Of a stretch of 64,000 nucleotides of DNA, positions 1 to 8,224 are shown one piece after another. The notes under the pieces are model-generated. The model worked only from the letters and a program-made list of their open reading frames with translations, was not told the origin of the DNA and did no database searches. The translations under genes were made by a program, and so were the position numbers. Source of the DNA: Desulfuromonas sp. AOP6 (lineage in GTDB: Bacteria; Desulfobacterota; Desulfuromonadia; Desulfuromonadales; SZUA-540); NCBI RefSeq assembly GCF_009731355.2, contig NZ_AP022810.1, positions 1,826,001 to 1,890,000 on the forward strand, given 5' to 3'. Each line of letters opens with the position of its first letter. Position 1 is the stretch's first letter.

Positions 1-65
1 TGGATTTTTTAGGATTTGGCAAAAAGGAAACGCAAACCACCAGTCACTCAACAAAGGAGAATGCC

Positions 66-1685
66 ATGTCAATGTTCTGTTACCAGTGTGAACAAGCCGC
101 CAACGGAGGATGTACTGTCATCGGCGTCTGCGGCAAGAAGCCGGATGTCGCCGCTTTGCAGGATCTGCTCATCTACACCCTTAAAGGTGTGGCTTTCTGG
201 GCCGACAAGGCTCGTGCGAAAGGCGCCAAGGACCAGAAGGTCGACCGCTTCATGATCGACGGCCTCTTCACCACCGTCACCAACGTCGACTTCGATGCCG
301 AAGCCGTCTCCAAGCTCGTGGCCGAGGGTGTCCGCCTGCGCGACAAGGCTCGTGTGCTCGCCGGCAATGTCGAAGGCACCATTCCCGCCGCCGCTCAGGA
401 CTGGGCTCTGCCCGCTTCTATCGATGAGCAGGTCAAGCTCGGTCAGCTGCATGGCGTCAAGGATTATACCGTCAATGAAGACGTCCATTCCGTCCGCGAA
501 CTGATTGTTTACGGCATCAAGGGCTACGCAGCCTATGCCGACCATGCCCGCATCCTCGGCAAGGAGTCGGATGAGATCTACGCCTTCACCCACAAGGCCC
601 TGGCCGCCCTGCTCGACGACAGCCTCGACCTTACCGCCAACGTCGGCCTGGCCCTGGAGACGGGTCGCATCAACTATGTCACCATGGAGCTGCTCAACCA
701 GGCTCACGTAGAGGCTTACGGCCATCCCGTGCCGACCCCGGTTCAGCTCGGCACCAAGGCCGGCAAGGCGATCCTGGTTTCCGGCCACGACCTGAAATTT
801 CTCGAAGAGCTGCTTAAACAGACGGAAGGGACCGGCGTCAACATCTACACCCACGGCGAGATGCTGCCTGCCCACGGCTACCCCGGCCTGAAAAAATACG
901 CGCACCTGGTCGGCAACTTCGGCGGCGCCTGGCAGGATCAGCACAAAGAGTTTGCCCAGTTCCCCGGTGCCATTATCTTCAACACCAACTGCATCCAGAG
1001 GCCGGCTGAGAGTTACAAGGACCGTCTCTTCACCTGGGGCCTGGTCCAATGGCCCGGCGTCAAGCATGTGGACGGCTGGGACTTCTCCGCCGTCATCAAG
1101 AAGGCGCAGGAGTGCGACGGTTTCGAGGACAACCCCGGTCAGGAAATTCTCACCGGGTTCGGCCACAACGCCATCCTCGGCGTCGCCGACAAGGTTATCG
1201 AGGCCGTCAAGGGCGGTGACATCAAGCACTTCTTCCTGGTCGGCGGCTGCGACGGCGCCAAATCGGGGCGTAACTACTACACCGAGTTTGCCGAGAAGGC
1301 CCCCAAGGACACCGTCATCCTGACCCTGGCCTGCGGCAAGTACCGCTTCAACAAGCTCGACCTCGGCGACATCGGCGGCATCCCCCGTCTGCTCGACGTC
1401 GGCCAGTGCAACGACGCCTACAGCGCCATCCAGGTTGCCGTGGCCCTGGCCAACGCTTTCGAGTGCGGGGTCAACGACCTGCCCCTGTCCCTGGTGCTTT
1501 CCTGGTACGAGCAGAAGGCAGTAGCCATCCTGCTGACCCTGCTGCACCTTGGCATCAAGAACATCAAGATCGGCCCGTCCCTGCCGGCTTTCGTCACGCC
1601 GAACGTGCTGAACTTCCTGGTCGAGAACTACAACATCGGCCCCATCACTACGGCCGAGGAAGATCTCAAAGCCATTCTTGGGTAG
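66..1685 (+). CDS. hcp: Hydroxylamine reductase / hybrid cluster protein (class I)
   Basis: Hybrid cluster protein of 539 residues, a cytoplasmic iron-sulfur enzyme linked to nitric oxide and hydroxylamine detoxification in anaerobes. The N-terminus carries the closely spaced Cys cluster typical of the anaerobe form (C5, C8, C16, C22, in CYQCEQAANGGC) that binds a cubane cluster. Likely hybrid-cluster ligands are seen at C309 (NTNCIQRP), C395 (GGCDGAK), C423 (LACGKYRF) and C467 (FECG). The start is supported by AAAGGAG a few bases upstream of the ATG. Length and motifs fit an intact gene. It stands alone: the next gene is on the other strand, and no hcr-type reductase is adjacent. Only 65 bases of upstream sequence are visible, so regulation cannot be judged. 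Confidence 0.96.
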   Translation: MSMFCYQCEQAANGGCTVIGVCGKKPDVAALQDLLIYTLKGVAFWADKARAKGAKDQKVDRFMIDGLFTTVTNVDFDAEAVSKLVAEGVRLRDKARVLAGNVEGTIPAAAQDWALPASIDEQVKLGQLHGVKDYTVNEDVHSVRELIVYGIKGYAAYADHARILGKESDEIYAFTHKALAALLDDSLDLTANVGLALETGRINYVTMELLNQAHVEAYGHPVPTPVQLGTKAGKAILVSGHDLKFLEELLKQTEGTGVNIYTHGEMLPAHGYPGLKKYAHLVGNFGGAWQDQHKEFAQFPGAIIFNTNCIQRPAESYKDRLFTWGLVQWPGVKHVDGWDFSAVIKKAQECDGFEDNPGQEILTGFGHNAILGVADKVIEAVKGGDIKHFFLVGGCDGAKSGRNYYTEFAEKAPKDTVILTLACGKYRFNKLDLGDIGGIPRLLDVGQCNDAYSAIQVAVALANAFECGVNDLPLSLVLSWYEQKAVAILLTLLHLGIKNIKIGPSLPAFVTPNVLNFLVENYNIGPITTAEEDLKAILG

Positions 1686-1699
1686 TAATGTAAAGAAAA

Positions 1700-1776
1700 G
1701 GGGCTGTCACTGATGACAGCCCCTGCCGGACAAGACAAAGGGCCACACCGACATTCCCGTCGAGTGGCCCTTTGTC
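1700..1776. terminator. Two hairpins between hcp and the facing trans-sulfuration gene
   Basis: Two inverted repeats lie between convergent genes. The first is a perfect 10-bp stem at 1700-1709/1714-1723. The second pairs 1734-1746 with 1764-1776 over 13 bp (GACAAAGGGCCAC and its complement). The second is flanked by A/T-rich bases on both sides and probably ends transcription from both directions. Neither has a long T tract, so the mechanism is inferred. Confidence 0.6.
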
Positions 1777-1798
1777 GTTGATGCTTAGATTGTCGTTT

Positions 1799-2947
1799 CT
1801 ACCCCAGCGCCGCCGCGAGATCGTCCCACAGGTCCTCGACGTCTTCGAGGCCGACGGACAGCCGCAGCAGGGTTTGGCGGATACCGAGGCGCTCCTTCAC
1901 CGGGGCCGGAATCGCCGCATGGGACATGCTCCAGCAGTGGGTCAGGATGGTCTCGACCCCCCCCAGGCTCGGGGCGATAATCGGCAGGCGAATGCTGTTT
2001 AGCAGCGGCTGCACTGCCTCCGCAGCCTTCAATTCGAAGGAGAGAACCGCGCCAGGGCCAGAAGCCTGGGCATTGTGCAGGGCTTTGGCGGCAAAGTCGT
2101 CCAGTCCCGGGTAGTAGACGGCGGCGACCGCAGGATGGCTGCAAAGGCGCTCGGCCAGAATGGCGGCGCTTTGCTGTCCTGCCTGCAGGCGCACGCCCAG
2201 CGTTTTTATGCCACGGGCCAGCAGGAAAGAATCGAAGGGGGAGAGGACATTGCCGCTGGCGTTCTGGTTATGCTTGAGTCGACCGGCCAGTTCGGGATTG
2301 GCGGTGGTGGCCAGCCCGGCCAGCAGATCCGAATGCCCGCCCAGAAACTTGGTGGCGCTGTGCACCGTGATGTCGATGCCGAGGGCCAGGGGCTTCTGCA
2401 GCAGGGGAGTCATGAAAGTGTTGTCGAGAATCGTCAGCAGTCCCCGAGTCCTGGCCAGTTCAGCGACCCCGCGCAGGTCGGTGATGGTGAAGAGGGGGTT
2501 GGAGGGTGTCTCCAGAAAAATGGCGCGGGTGGAGGGCCGGATAGCCGCCTCGATCTGCTCCAGACGGGTGGTGTCGACAAAATCGACGGCGATGCCCTGC
2601 TGAGGCAGCACCTGGCTCAGATAGCGGTAACTGCCACCGTAGAGGTCGAGAGGCGCCAGCAGATGATCGCCATTTTTGAGCAGCGACAGAGCGCCAGCAA
2701 TCGCCGCCATGCCGGAGGCGTAGGCAAAGCCGCGGACCCCGCCCTCAAGCAGAGCGATGGCGTCCTCGACCTGCTGCCGGCTGGGGTTGCCGCTGCGGGA
2801 ATAATCGTAGGTCCCCCCCTGCCCGCCCGGATGATGGTAGGTCGAGGCATTGTAGATGGGGATAGTGGCGGCGCCGGTGGCGGGATCGCGGTCATGGCCC
2901 TGGTGAACCAGCAGGGTCGCGGTACGGTAATGATGGGGCTGCGTCAT
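1799..2947 (-). CDS. PLP-dependent trans-sulfuration enzyme (cystathionine gamma-synthase/lyase family), second gene of riboswitch operon
   Basis: Cys/Met-metabolism PLP enzyme of 382 residues. It acts in the cytoplasm in the interconversion of homocysteine, cystathionine and cysteine. The PLP lysine is K200 in the motif SATKFLGGH, and the N-terminal YDYSRSGNP and ASGMAA motifs of the family are present. It follows a paralog (2987-4159) by 39 bases and shares its SAM-I riboswitch, so a role in methionine or cysteine synthesis is well supported. Family members (gamma-synthase, gamma-lyase, beta-lyase, O-acylhomoserine sulfhydrylase) cannot be separated by eye. One plausible split is that this gene and its paralog are a synthase/lyase pair. 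The gene looks intact. Confidence 0.9.
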   Translation of the reverse strand: MTQPHHYRTATLLVHQGHDRDPATGAATIPIYNASTYHHPGGQGGTYDYSRSGNPSRQQVEDAIALLEGGVRGFAYASGMAAIAGALSLLKNGDHLLAPLDLYGGSYRYLSQVLPQQGIAVDFVDTTRLEQIEAAIRPSTRAIFLETPSNPLFTITDLRGVAELARTRGLLTILDNTFMTPLLQKPLALGIDITVHSATKFLGGHSDLLAGLATTANPELAGRLKHNQNASGNVLSPFDSFLLARGIKTLGVRLQAGQQSAAILAERLCSHPAVAAVYYPGLDDFAAKALHNAQASGPGAVLSFELKAAEAVQPLLNSIRLPIIAPSLGGVETILTHCWSMSHAAIPAPVKERLGIRQTLLRLSVGLEDVEDLWDDLAAALG

Positions 2948-2986
2948 GGTGTCATTCCTTTGCGGTTAATCGTCAGCAGGTGTTCA

Positions 2987-4159
2987 TCAATCACTCAAGG
3001 CCTGTTCCAGGTCGGCCAGAATATCACAGACACTTTCAATCCCTACCGATAATCGCAGCAGGGATCCGCAGATACCCAGGCGCAGACGATCCGCTTCAGG
3101 AATATCGGCGTGGGTCTGCACCGCCGGCAGAGTCATCAGCGACTCGACGCCGCCGAGGCTTTCGGCAAAAGAGATCAATTGCAGACGCTGCAGCACCCGG
3201 GCGGCTTTATCCGGCGTTATGACGCGGAAGGAGAGCATGCCGCCGAAGCCGCGGCTTTGGCGTTTGGCCACCTCGTGCCCTGGATGATCCGCCAGGCCCG
3301 GATAGTAGACGGCGGTGACGGCCGGATGCTCCCGCAGCCAGACCGCCACTTCCTGCGCATTGGCGTTGTGACGTTCCAGCCGCAGGGCCAGGGTCTTCAG
3401 AGAACGCAGCAGCAGCCAGCAGTCCTGCGGCGGCAGCACGCCGCCGGTGGAATTCTGCAGAAAGTAGAGGCGCTCGCCCAGTTCGGCCGTGCGCGCCACC
3501 AGCAGGCCCGCACAGAGATCGTTGTGGCCACCCAGGTACTTGGTGGCCGAATAGACAGTGATATCGGCGCCGAAGTCAAAGGGACGCTGCAGTACCGGGG
3601 TCAGAAAGGTGTTGTCGACAATAAAAAGCAGGTTGCGGTCGCGACAGAGGGCGCCAAGCTCAGCCAGATCCGCCACTCCCAACAGCGGGTTGCCTGGGGT
3701 TTCGATGAGGAGCGCCTTGCTCTGCGGGCGCAGGGCTGCCTCGACGGCGCCGTTGTCGGTAGCATCGACGTAGGAGACTTCCAGTCCCAGCTTGGCAAAG
3801 ATTTGATCAAGCAGCCGGTAAGTGCCGCCGTAGAGGTCGCGGGAGACGAGCAGATGATCCCCAGCGGCGAAGTGGAGAAAGAGCGTGGTCAGCGCCGCCA
3901 TGCCCGAGGCAAAGGCCAGTCCGCGAGCGCCACCCTCGAGCTGAGCGACGGATTCTTCCAGCAGTTGGCGCGTGGGATTGCCGGAGCGGGTGTAGTCATA
4001 GCCGGTACTCTCGCCCAGAGCCGGATGGCGGTAGGTGGCGCTCGGGTAGATGGGAAAGCTGAGGCCGCCGGTCGCCTCGTCGCGGCCGACGCCGACCTGC
4101 ACCAGGGCGCTTTCAACGGTCCAGTTGGATTTCGCACTATTCATGTCATCCCTCGTCAA
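2987..4159 (-). CDS. PLP-dependent trans-sulfuration enzyme (cystathionine gamma-synthase/lyase family), first gene of riboswitch operon
   Basis: Cys/Met-metabolism PLP enzyme of 390 residues, paralogous to its downstream neighbour. The PLP lysine is K207 in SATKYLGGH, preceded by the YDYTRSGNPTR and ASGMAALT motifs. The ATG at 4159 lies 13 bases beyond the T tract of the riboswitch terminator, so transcription into this gene should depend on the SAM-I riboswitch. A start at MNSAKSNW (4144) is also possible; the spacing does not decide between them. Likely substrate is an O-acylhomoserine or cystathionine. Having two paralogs in tandem suggests two successive steps rather than redundancy. Confidence 0.9.
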   Translation of the reverse strand: MTRDDMNSAKSNWTVESALVQVGVGRDEATGGLSFPIYPSATYRHPALGESTGYDYTRSGNPTRQLLEESVAQLEGGARGLAFASGMAALTTLFLHFAAGDHLLVSRDLYGGTYRLLDQIFAKLGLEVSYVDATDNGAVEAALRPQSKALLIETPGNPLLGVADLAELGALCRDRNLLFIVDNTFLTPVLQRPFDFGADITVYSATKYLGGHNDLCAGLLVARTAELGERLYFLQNSTGGVLPPQDCWLLLRSLKTLALRLERHNANAQEVAVWLREHPAVTAVYYPGLADHPGHEVAKRQSRGFGGMLSFRVITPDKAARVLQRLQLISFAESLGGVESLMTLPAVQTHADIPEADRLRLGICGSLLRLSVGIESVCDILADLEQALSD

Positions 4160-4173
4160 GGTTGCGAGCCTGC

Positions 4174-4212
4174 AAAGAAAAAGCCCCTTCTCTTGGGGAT
4201 GAGAAGGGGCTT
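4174..4212 (-). terminator. Intrinsic terminator of the SAM riboswitch expression platform
   Basis: On the minus strand a perfect 12-bp stem (4201-4212 with 4181-4192, AAGCCCCTTCTC) with an 8-base loop runs into a T-rich tract at 4174-4182. It lies between the SAM-I aptamer and the first gene. A smaller hairpin (4231-4254, GACGGT with ACCGTC) sits between aptamer and terminator. SAM binding is expected to favour termination. Confidence 0.92.
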
Positions 4213-4253
4213 CGCCGGTACAGTCAAAGGGACGGTTATCCGGGAAGCACCGT

Positions 4254-4376
4254 CCTCATCTTTCCGGCCGCATCCTGTGTGGAATACGGCAGGCAGGATT
4301 TAGCACCTGTCATCCGCACCTGCGGACCGGTTGCTGTGGCTTCGTCGGGCCTGTCCCTCCACCACTCGTGATAAAG
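4254..4376 (-). ncRNA. SAM-I riboswitch (S-box aptamer)
   Basis: Read on the minus strand from 4376, the sequence shows the S-box signature in order: CTTTATCACGAG, then GGTGGAGGGAC, then GGCCCGACGAAGCC, then GCAACC, then AGGTGCTAAATCCTGC, closing with GGAAAGATGAGG, which pairs back with the 5' end (P1). The aptamer is followed by an intrinsic terminator and then two trans-sulfuration genes, which is the standard S-box arrangement. High S-adenosylmethionine should switch the operon off. Confidence 0.95.
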
Positions 4377-4397
4377 ACGCTGCTGCGTTAGGGTGAA

Positions 4398-4426
4398 ACT
4401 TTAAAGGGCTGCGATTCGTTTGTCAA
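4398..4426 (-). promoter_or_regulatory. Sigma-70-type promoter for the SAM riboswitch operon
   Basis: Minus strand: a perfect TTGACA -35 box (4421-4426), 17-base spacer and TAAAGT -10 box (4398-4403). Transcription would start roughly 20 bases before the aptamer, which fits a dedicated promoter separate from cysK upstream. Confidence 0.75.
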
Positions 4427-4456
4427 CTGTTTTTATCAAGAAACAATTGGTATCGC

Positions 4457-5410
4457 TTAAACTATTCCCTCAAAAAGTACGCTGGAAAGATAGCGCTCGC
4501 CCGAATCGGGCAGAATGACCACGATGGTTTTGCCATGATGCTCGGGGCGAGCGGCCAGGCGCACGGCAGCCGCTACGGCGGCTCCGCAGGAGATGCCCGA
4601 GAGGATCCCCTCCTCCAGAGCAAGGCGGCGGGCAAAGGCGATCGCTTCGTCGCTGCTGACCTGCTCCACCAGATCGACCATGCCCAGGTCCAGGGTATCC
4701 GGGATGAAACCGGCCCCAATGCCCTGGATTTTATGCGGTCCGGGCTGCAGCACTTCTCCCGCCAGCTTCTGGCTGATCACCGGCGACTCCACCGGTTCGA
4801 CGGCAACAGACAGGATCGGCTTGCCTGCCGTCTTCTTGATGTAGCGCGTGACGCCAGTGATGGTGCCGCCGGTCCCGACACCGGAAACCAGGATATCGAT
4901 GGAACCGTTACTGTCCTGCCAGATTTCCGGCCCGGTGGTTTGCTCGTGGATGGCCGGGTTGGCTGGATTTTTAAACTGATGCAACAGCACGTAGCGATTG
5001 GGATCGGAAGCCGCCAGTTCCTCGGCGGCGGCGATGGCCCCACCCATCCCCTTGGCACCGGGAGTGAGAACCAGATTGGCACCAAAGGCCTTGAGCACCT
5101 TGCGCCGTTCCAGGCTCATGGTCTCCGGCATGGTCAGCGTAATGGGAATGCCCCGCGCCGCTGCCACAAAAGCCAGGGCGATGCCGGTGTTGCCGCTGGT
5201 CGGCTCGACGATTTCCTTGCCAGGCCCGAGCAGCCCCTTCTTTTCCGCATCCCAGATCATGGCGGCACCGATGCGGCATTTGACCGAATAAGCCGGGTTG
5301 CGCCCCTCAATTTTGGCGAGAATCGTCACGCCCTCGGGGGCCAGGCGCTGCAGACGCACCAGAGGCGTCCGGCCGATGGACAGGCTGTTGTCGGAATAAA
5401 TGCGGGACAT
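4457..5410 (-). CDS. cysK: Cysteine synthase A (O-acetylserine sulfhydrylase)
   Basis: PLP-dependent O-acetylserine (thiol)-lyase of 317 residues that makes cysteine from O-acetylserine and sulfide in the cytoplasm. K44 (YSVKC) is the PLP lysine, TSGNTG at 71-76 binds the substrate, and [10 protein letters not shown] is the phosphate-binding loop. The C-terminus ends in [17 protein letters not shown]; a C-terminal Ile is the residue used for docking to serine acetyltransferase in CysK, but here Val follows it, so that contact is uncertain. The start is backed by AAAGGAG upstream. It has its own promoter (5484-5512) and lies directly upstream of the riboswitch-controlled genes, forming a sulfur amino-acid cluster. 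Length is normal for CysK. Confidence 0.95.
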   Translation of the reverse strand: MSRIYSDNSLSIGRTPLVRLQRLAPEGVTILAKIEGRNPAYSVKCRIGAAMIWDAEKKGLLGPGKEIVEPTSGNTGIALAFVAAARGIPITLTMPETMSLERRKVLKAFGANLVLTPGAKGMGGAIAAAEELAASDPNRYVLLHQFKNPANPAIHEQTTGPEIWQDSNGSIDILVSGVGTGGTITGVTRYIKKTAGKPILSVAVEPVESPVISQKLAGEVLQPGPHKIQGIGAGFIPDTLDLGMVDLVEQVSSDEAIAFARRLALEEGILSGISCGAAVAAAVRLAARPEHHGKTIVVILPDSGERYLSSVLFEGIV

Positions 5411-5754
5411 GGGCTGCTCCTTTCTGCGATGAAGAACTTATTCCAAAGACTATCAAATAAAAATCATTTGCTCCGTTTTGGTCACTTTATTTTTGTTTAT
5501 ATTTTTTGTCAACTTTTTATTTACATATTTAACATTATTCTGGTGTATTTTATCTTTTTATTTCTACATTCTTTATGTGTGTTTTAATTTTTAATATTTT
5601 TTGACTACTTATCAGCATCTTCTAAAAAGTCTCAGAACAATAAAGATGTGCAGCCAGGAATGTTTTCCTATTCTGTCAAAGAGGGTCTGCACCTGGAGGA
5701 TGATGAAAAAAGCCAAAAAAACAGGGGGATTTACGGAGGGAAACGGAGGTCGGA
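5411..5754. other. AT-rich intergenic region between cysK and the histidine kinase gene
   Basis: A 344-base stretch without a convincing gene. The part from about 5450 to 5640 is markedly A/T-rich compared with its surroundings and contains the cysK promoter. The remainder up to 5754 is the 3' flank of the histidine kinase operon. No clear terminator was found there. Confidence 0.7.
5484..5512 (-). promoter_or_regulatory. cysK: Sigma-70-type promoter of cysK
   Basis: Minus strand: TTGACA (5507-5512), a 17-base A-rich spacer and TAAAGT (5484-5489). Both boxes and the spacer length match the promoter found upstream of the SAM riboswitch. It lies about 75 bases upstream of the cysK start. Confidence 0.75.
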
Positions 5755-6894
5755 TTATCCGGCGGTAGAACCTGAAGACGTCTCATCTCCTAAGGGGAGC
5801 TGTACTTCAAAGGTTGTCCCCTGCCCAACCCGGCTTGCCACATTGATACGGCCACCATGGACCTGGATGATACGCTGGGAAATGGCCAGGCCGAGGCCGG
5901 TGCCGGTCGGCTTGGTAGTGAAGAAGGGATTGAAGATTTTGGGCAGCAGATCCTGAGCGATGCCGGGGCCATTGTCGATAAAACGCACAACGAGGCTGTC
6001 ATCGAGCCGATGCGTGGCAATCCGCAAGGCACCGCCACCGGCCATGGCCTGGACCGCGTTGAGCAGAATATTCAGAAAAACCTGGCGAATCTGATCGGAG
6101 TCGACCGGCACAGAGGGGATGTCGCCCGGGTCAAACCGGACGGATATCTTCGCACGGTGACATTCCTCGGCGGTAAAAAGCACAAGTTCCCACAGAAGGG
6201 CATTGAGGTCGCACGATTTTTTACCGAGATCGACCGGCCTGGCGAACTGGAGAAAATCGGTGACAACCTGGTTCATGCGGTCCACCTCACGCAGCAGAAT
6301 GTCGGCGAATTCGCCGCGCTGCGCAGAGCTGATTGTCTCATCCTTGAGAATTTCCGCGGTACCGCGAATCGACCCGAGAGGATTGCGGATCTCATGCGCC
6401 AGCCCGGCCGCCAGTTCTACCAGGGCGGTGGAGCGGGAGGCGCGCACGAGCTGCTCTTCGAAGGTGAGAATCTGGCTGGCCTGGTCCACGAGTTTCTGAT
6501 AGCTCTCGTTAAGCCGCTGGGCCGTTTTTTCCAGTTTGAATCGCTGCGACCGCTCTTTGAGGGACAGCAGGCCGGTCACGCCCCCGATGACATGATAGAG
6601 CAGAATTTCCAGGTACTGCTCCCATTGCGCTTCGGGGTGGGCCCCCCACTGGAAGACCACATGAGGAGCGTAGACCACGGAAACCAGAATGGCAACCGCC
6701 AGTCCGCCCCGCAACTGGAACCACAGACCCGCCAGGATGATGGGCAGGTAGTAGCTGCGGCGGAAAATGTCATGATAATGGTGCTGGTCGACATTCACCA
6801 GATAGTGGCCGAGCGAGATGGCAGCCACCAGCCCCAGAAGCACAGCCCAGCGCCAACGTCCTTCTCTCAGCAAGCTCCCTAACCCGTCCGTCAT
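5755..6894 (-). CDS. Membrane-bound sensor histidine kinase (orphan)
   Basis: Two-component sensor kinase, last gene of a six-gene minus-strand operon. The N-terminus has about four hydrophobic segments (beginning RWAVLLGLVAAISLGHYLV) with no large periplasmic domain, then a coiled-coil linker, the phosphoacceptor His in LAHEIRNPLGS, and the ATPase domain with DNGPGIA and GTGLGLAIS motifs. The start at 6894 is preferred because GGGAGA lies 8 bases upstream and the overlap with the preceding gene is avoided. An in-frame ATG at 6939 would add 15 residues. No response regulator is adjacent. The small sensor part suggests an intramembrane or membrane-associated signal, possibly from the transporter encoded upstream. 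Confidence 0.88.
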   Translation of the reverse strand: MTDGLGSLLREGRWRWAVLLGLVAAISLGHYLVNVDQHHYHDIFRRSYYLPIILAGLWFQLRGGLAVAILVSVVYAPHVVFQWGAHPEAQWEQYLEILLYHVIGGVTGLLSLKERSQRFKLEKTAQRLNESYQKLVDQASQILTFEEQLVRASRSTALVELAAGLAHEIRNPLGSIRGTAEILKDETISSAQRGEFADILLREVDRMNQVVTDFLQFARPVDLGKKSCDLNALLWELVLFTAEECHRAKISVRFDPGDIPSVPVDSDQIRQVFLNILLNAVQAMAGGGALRIATHRLDDSLVVRFIDNGPGIAQDLLPKIFNPFFTTKPTGTGLGLAISQRIIQVHGGRINVASRVGQGTTFEVQLPLGDETSSGSTAG

Positions 6895-6920
6895 ACCCGC
6901 GCTCTCCCGTAACACCCCGG

Positions 6921-7223
6921 TCACAGACCTCTCTGGCATCCTGCTTTATTCCCGCAGGCAGGGCAATAATGCGAGCCCGGCAGCAGGCACTCACCACAGG
7001 AGCACCGCCTTTTACGCGTCTGCAGGGTCGACAGCAGCTTCAGGATCACCAGGGACGCCAGCAGGGCGGCGTTTATCTGGAGCAGCAGATAGCCCGGCGT
7101 ACCCAGAGTCATCATGGAGCGGAAGGTACAGTGACCGCAGCTGTAGGACCAGATATTGTAGATCAGCACCACAGCGACGGCGGCAGCCGCCAGCAGCAGC
7201 ACCCCCTTAACTTTTTTGGTCAT
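6921..7223 (-). CDS. Small two-helix membrane protein with C-terminal zinc ribbon
   Basis: Protein of 100 residues. Two hydrophobic segments (about 5-25 and 43-65) are separated by a short loop containing the pair SCGHC. The C-terminus has two further Cys pairs (CSCGEC and CPACG) that look like a zinc ribbon. No named function is recognised. It overlaps the preceding zinc-ribbon gene by 17 bases and lies between an ABC transporter and a histidine kinase, so it probably works with that transporter, possibly as a metal or redox sensor. The function is inferred from context only. Confidence 0.7.
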   Translation of the reverse strand: MTKKVKGVLLLAAAAVAVVLIYNIWSYSCGHCTFRSMMTLGTPGYLLLQINAALLASLVILKLLSTLQTRKRRCSCGECLLPGSHYCPACGNKAGCQRGL

Positions 7224-7488
7224 GCTGCCCTCCCCCGAAGTCTTTGGCCCGCGGCGTCCCGCAATCGGAACAGAAGCGGTGGTAGACCGGCAGGCTTCTG
7301 CCGCACCCCGGGCAGACGTTCTGCAGAAGTTCCTTGCAGCGCGGACAGATCATCCAGTCCACCTCCACGTTGTTCCCACAGCCGGGGCAGTGGCCGACCT
7401 GCGGCTCAGGCTCCGTATCGAGGCGCTCCACCTGTCGGACAACCGCCAGGGCGAGAAAGGCGAAAAGCAGCAAGAAGAGAAGCATCAT
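7207..7488 (-). CDS. Small membrane-anchored double zinc-ribbon protein
   Basis: About 93 residues if translation starts at the ATG-ATG pair at 7488. A longer reading from 7545 would overlap the ATPase gene by 50 bases. One N-terminal membrane segment (MMLLFLLLFAFLALAVV) is followed by four CxxC-type pairs (CPGCG, CPRC, CPGCG, CSDCG) typical of zinc ribbons. No specific family name can be assigned. It follows the ABC ATPase with the stop and start nearly overlapping, so it is translationally coupled to the transporter. A role in metal sensing or transporter assembly is possible but unproven. Confidence 0.7.
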   Translation of the reverse strand: MMLLFLLLFAFLALAVVRQVERLDTEPEPQVGHCPGCGNNVEVDWMICPRCKELLQNVCPGCGRSLPVYHRFCSDCGTPRAKDFGGGQHDQKS

Positions 7489-7495
7489 GGCGTCT

Positions 7496-8203
7496 TCAGA
7501 CCGCCTTTTTCTGCCCGTTGAATCGCCGGGGACGATCCTCGACAATCCGGCCGTCGCGCAAATGAATGGTGCGGTCGAAGTAATCCAGGTTTTCGAGGTT
7601 GTGTGTCACCATGACGATCGTCTGGCCCGCATCATTGAGGTCGGCAAAGAGCTGCATAATGTCGCGGGCGGTCTCCGAGTCAAGGCTGCCCGTCGGTTCG
7701 TCTGCCAGGATCAACGGCGGCTCATTGACGAGCGCGCGGGCAATAGCCACCCTCTCCTGCTCGCCACCGGACAGTTGGTTGGGCAGGTGCCGCTGACGAT
7801 GAGAGAGGCCGACCTGGGCCAGCGCCTTCTCGACCATGGTCACCTTCTTGGCCTTGGACAGTGGTTTTACCGCCAGCGGCAGCATGACGTTTTCCATGGC
7901 GGTGAGGTAGGGAACCAGGTTGAAGGATTGGAAGACAAACCCGAGGTATTCCCGGCGAAAATCGGCCAACCGTTCCACCGACAGATTGTAGATGTCAATG
8001 CCATCGATGTGGATCGCCCCAGCGCTCGGCTTGCTAAGGCCACCCAGCAGGCTCAAAAAGGTGCTTTTGCCTGAGCCGGAAGCCCCCATGACGCCAAGGA
8101 AGCTTCCTTTTTCGATGGTCAGATCGACATTTTTCAGCGCCTCGACGCAGTCGCCCTCGCTCTCGTAACGTTTCCCCAAATCCTGTATCTGGATAAGAGC
8201 CAT
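7496..8203 (-). CDS. ABC transporter ATP-binding protein (MacB/LolD type)
   Basis: Nucleotide-binding subunit of 235 residues. Walker A is GASGSGKST (40-48), the signature is [15 protein letters not shown], and Walker B is [12 protein letters not shown] followed by the H-loop (VMVTHN). The family energises FtsX-like permeases that work by a mechanical stroke rather than as classic import channels. The permease gene lies 21 bases upstream and the DUF2318 gene before it, making one operon. The substrate cannot be read from the ATPase. Confidence 0.93.
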   Translation of the reverse strand: MALIQIQDLGKRYESEGDCVEALKNVDLTIEKGSFLGVMGASGSGKSTFLSLLGGLSKPSAGAIHIDGIDIYNLSVERLADFRREYLGFVFQSFNLVPYLTAMENVMLPLAVKPLSKAKKVTMVEKALAQVGLSHRQRHLPNQLSGGEQERVAIARALVNEPPLILADEPTGSLDSETARDIMQLFADLNDAGQTIVMVTHNLENLDYFDRTIHLRDGRIVEDRPRRFNGQKKAV

Positions 8204-8224
8204 AATTTCTCCTTGATTGCTGCG

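Noticed and set aside
69-1547. Long minus-strand open frame of 492 codons opposite hcp
   Set aside because: It is a shadow of the GC-biased codons of hcp; it has no domain, no ribosome site and low-complexity composition.
1700-1723. Perfect 10-bp hairpin after hcp as an independent intrinsic terminator
   Set aside because: There is no T tract behind it; it is reported only together with the stronger hairpin that follows.
2075-4303. Long plus-strand frames opposite the two PLP genes and across the riboswitch
   Set aside because: They run antisense through conserved enzyme codons and the structured riboswitch; no start signal or family resemblance.
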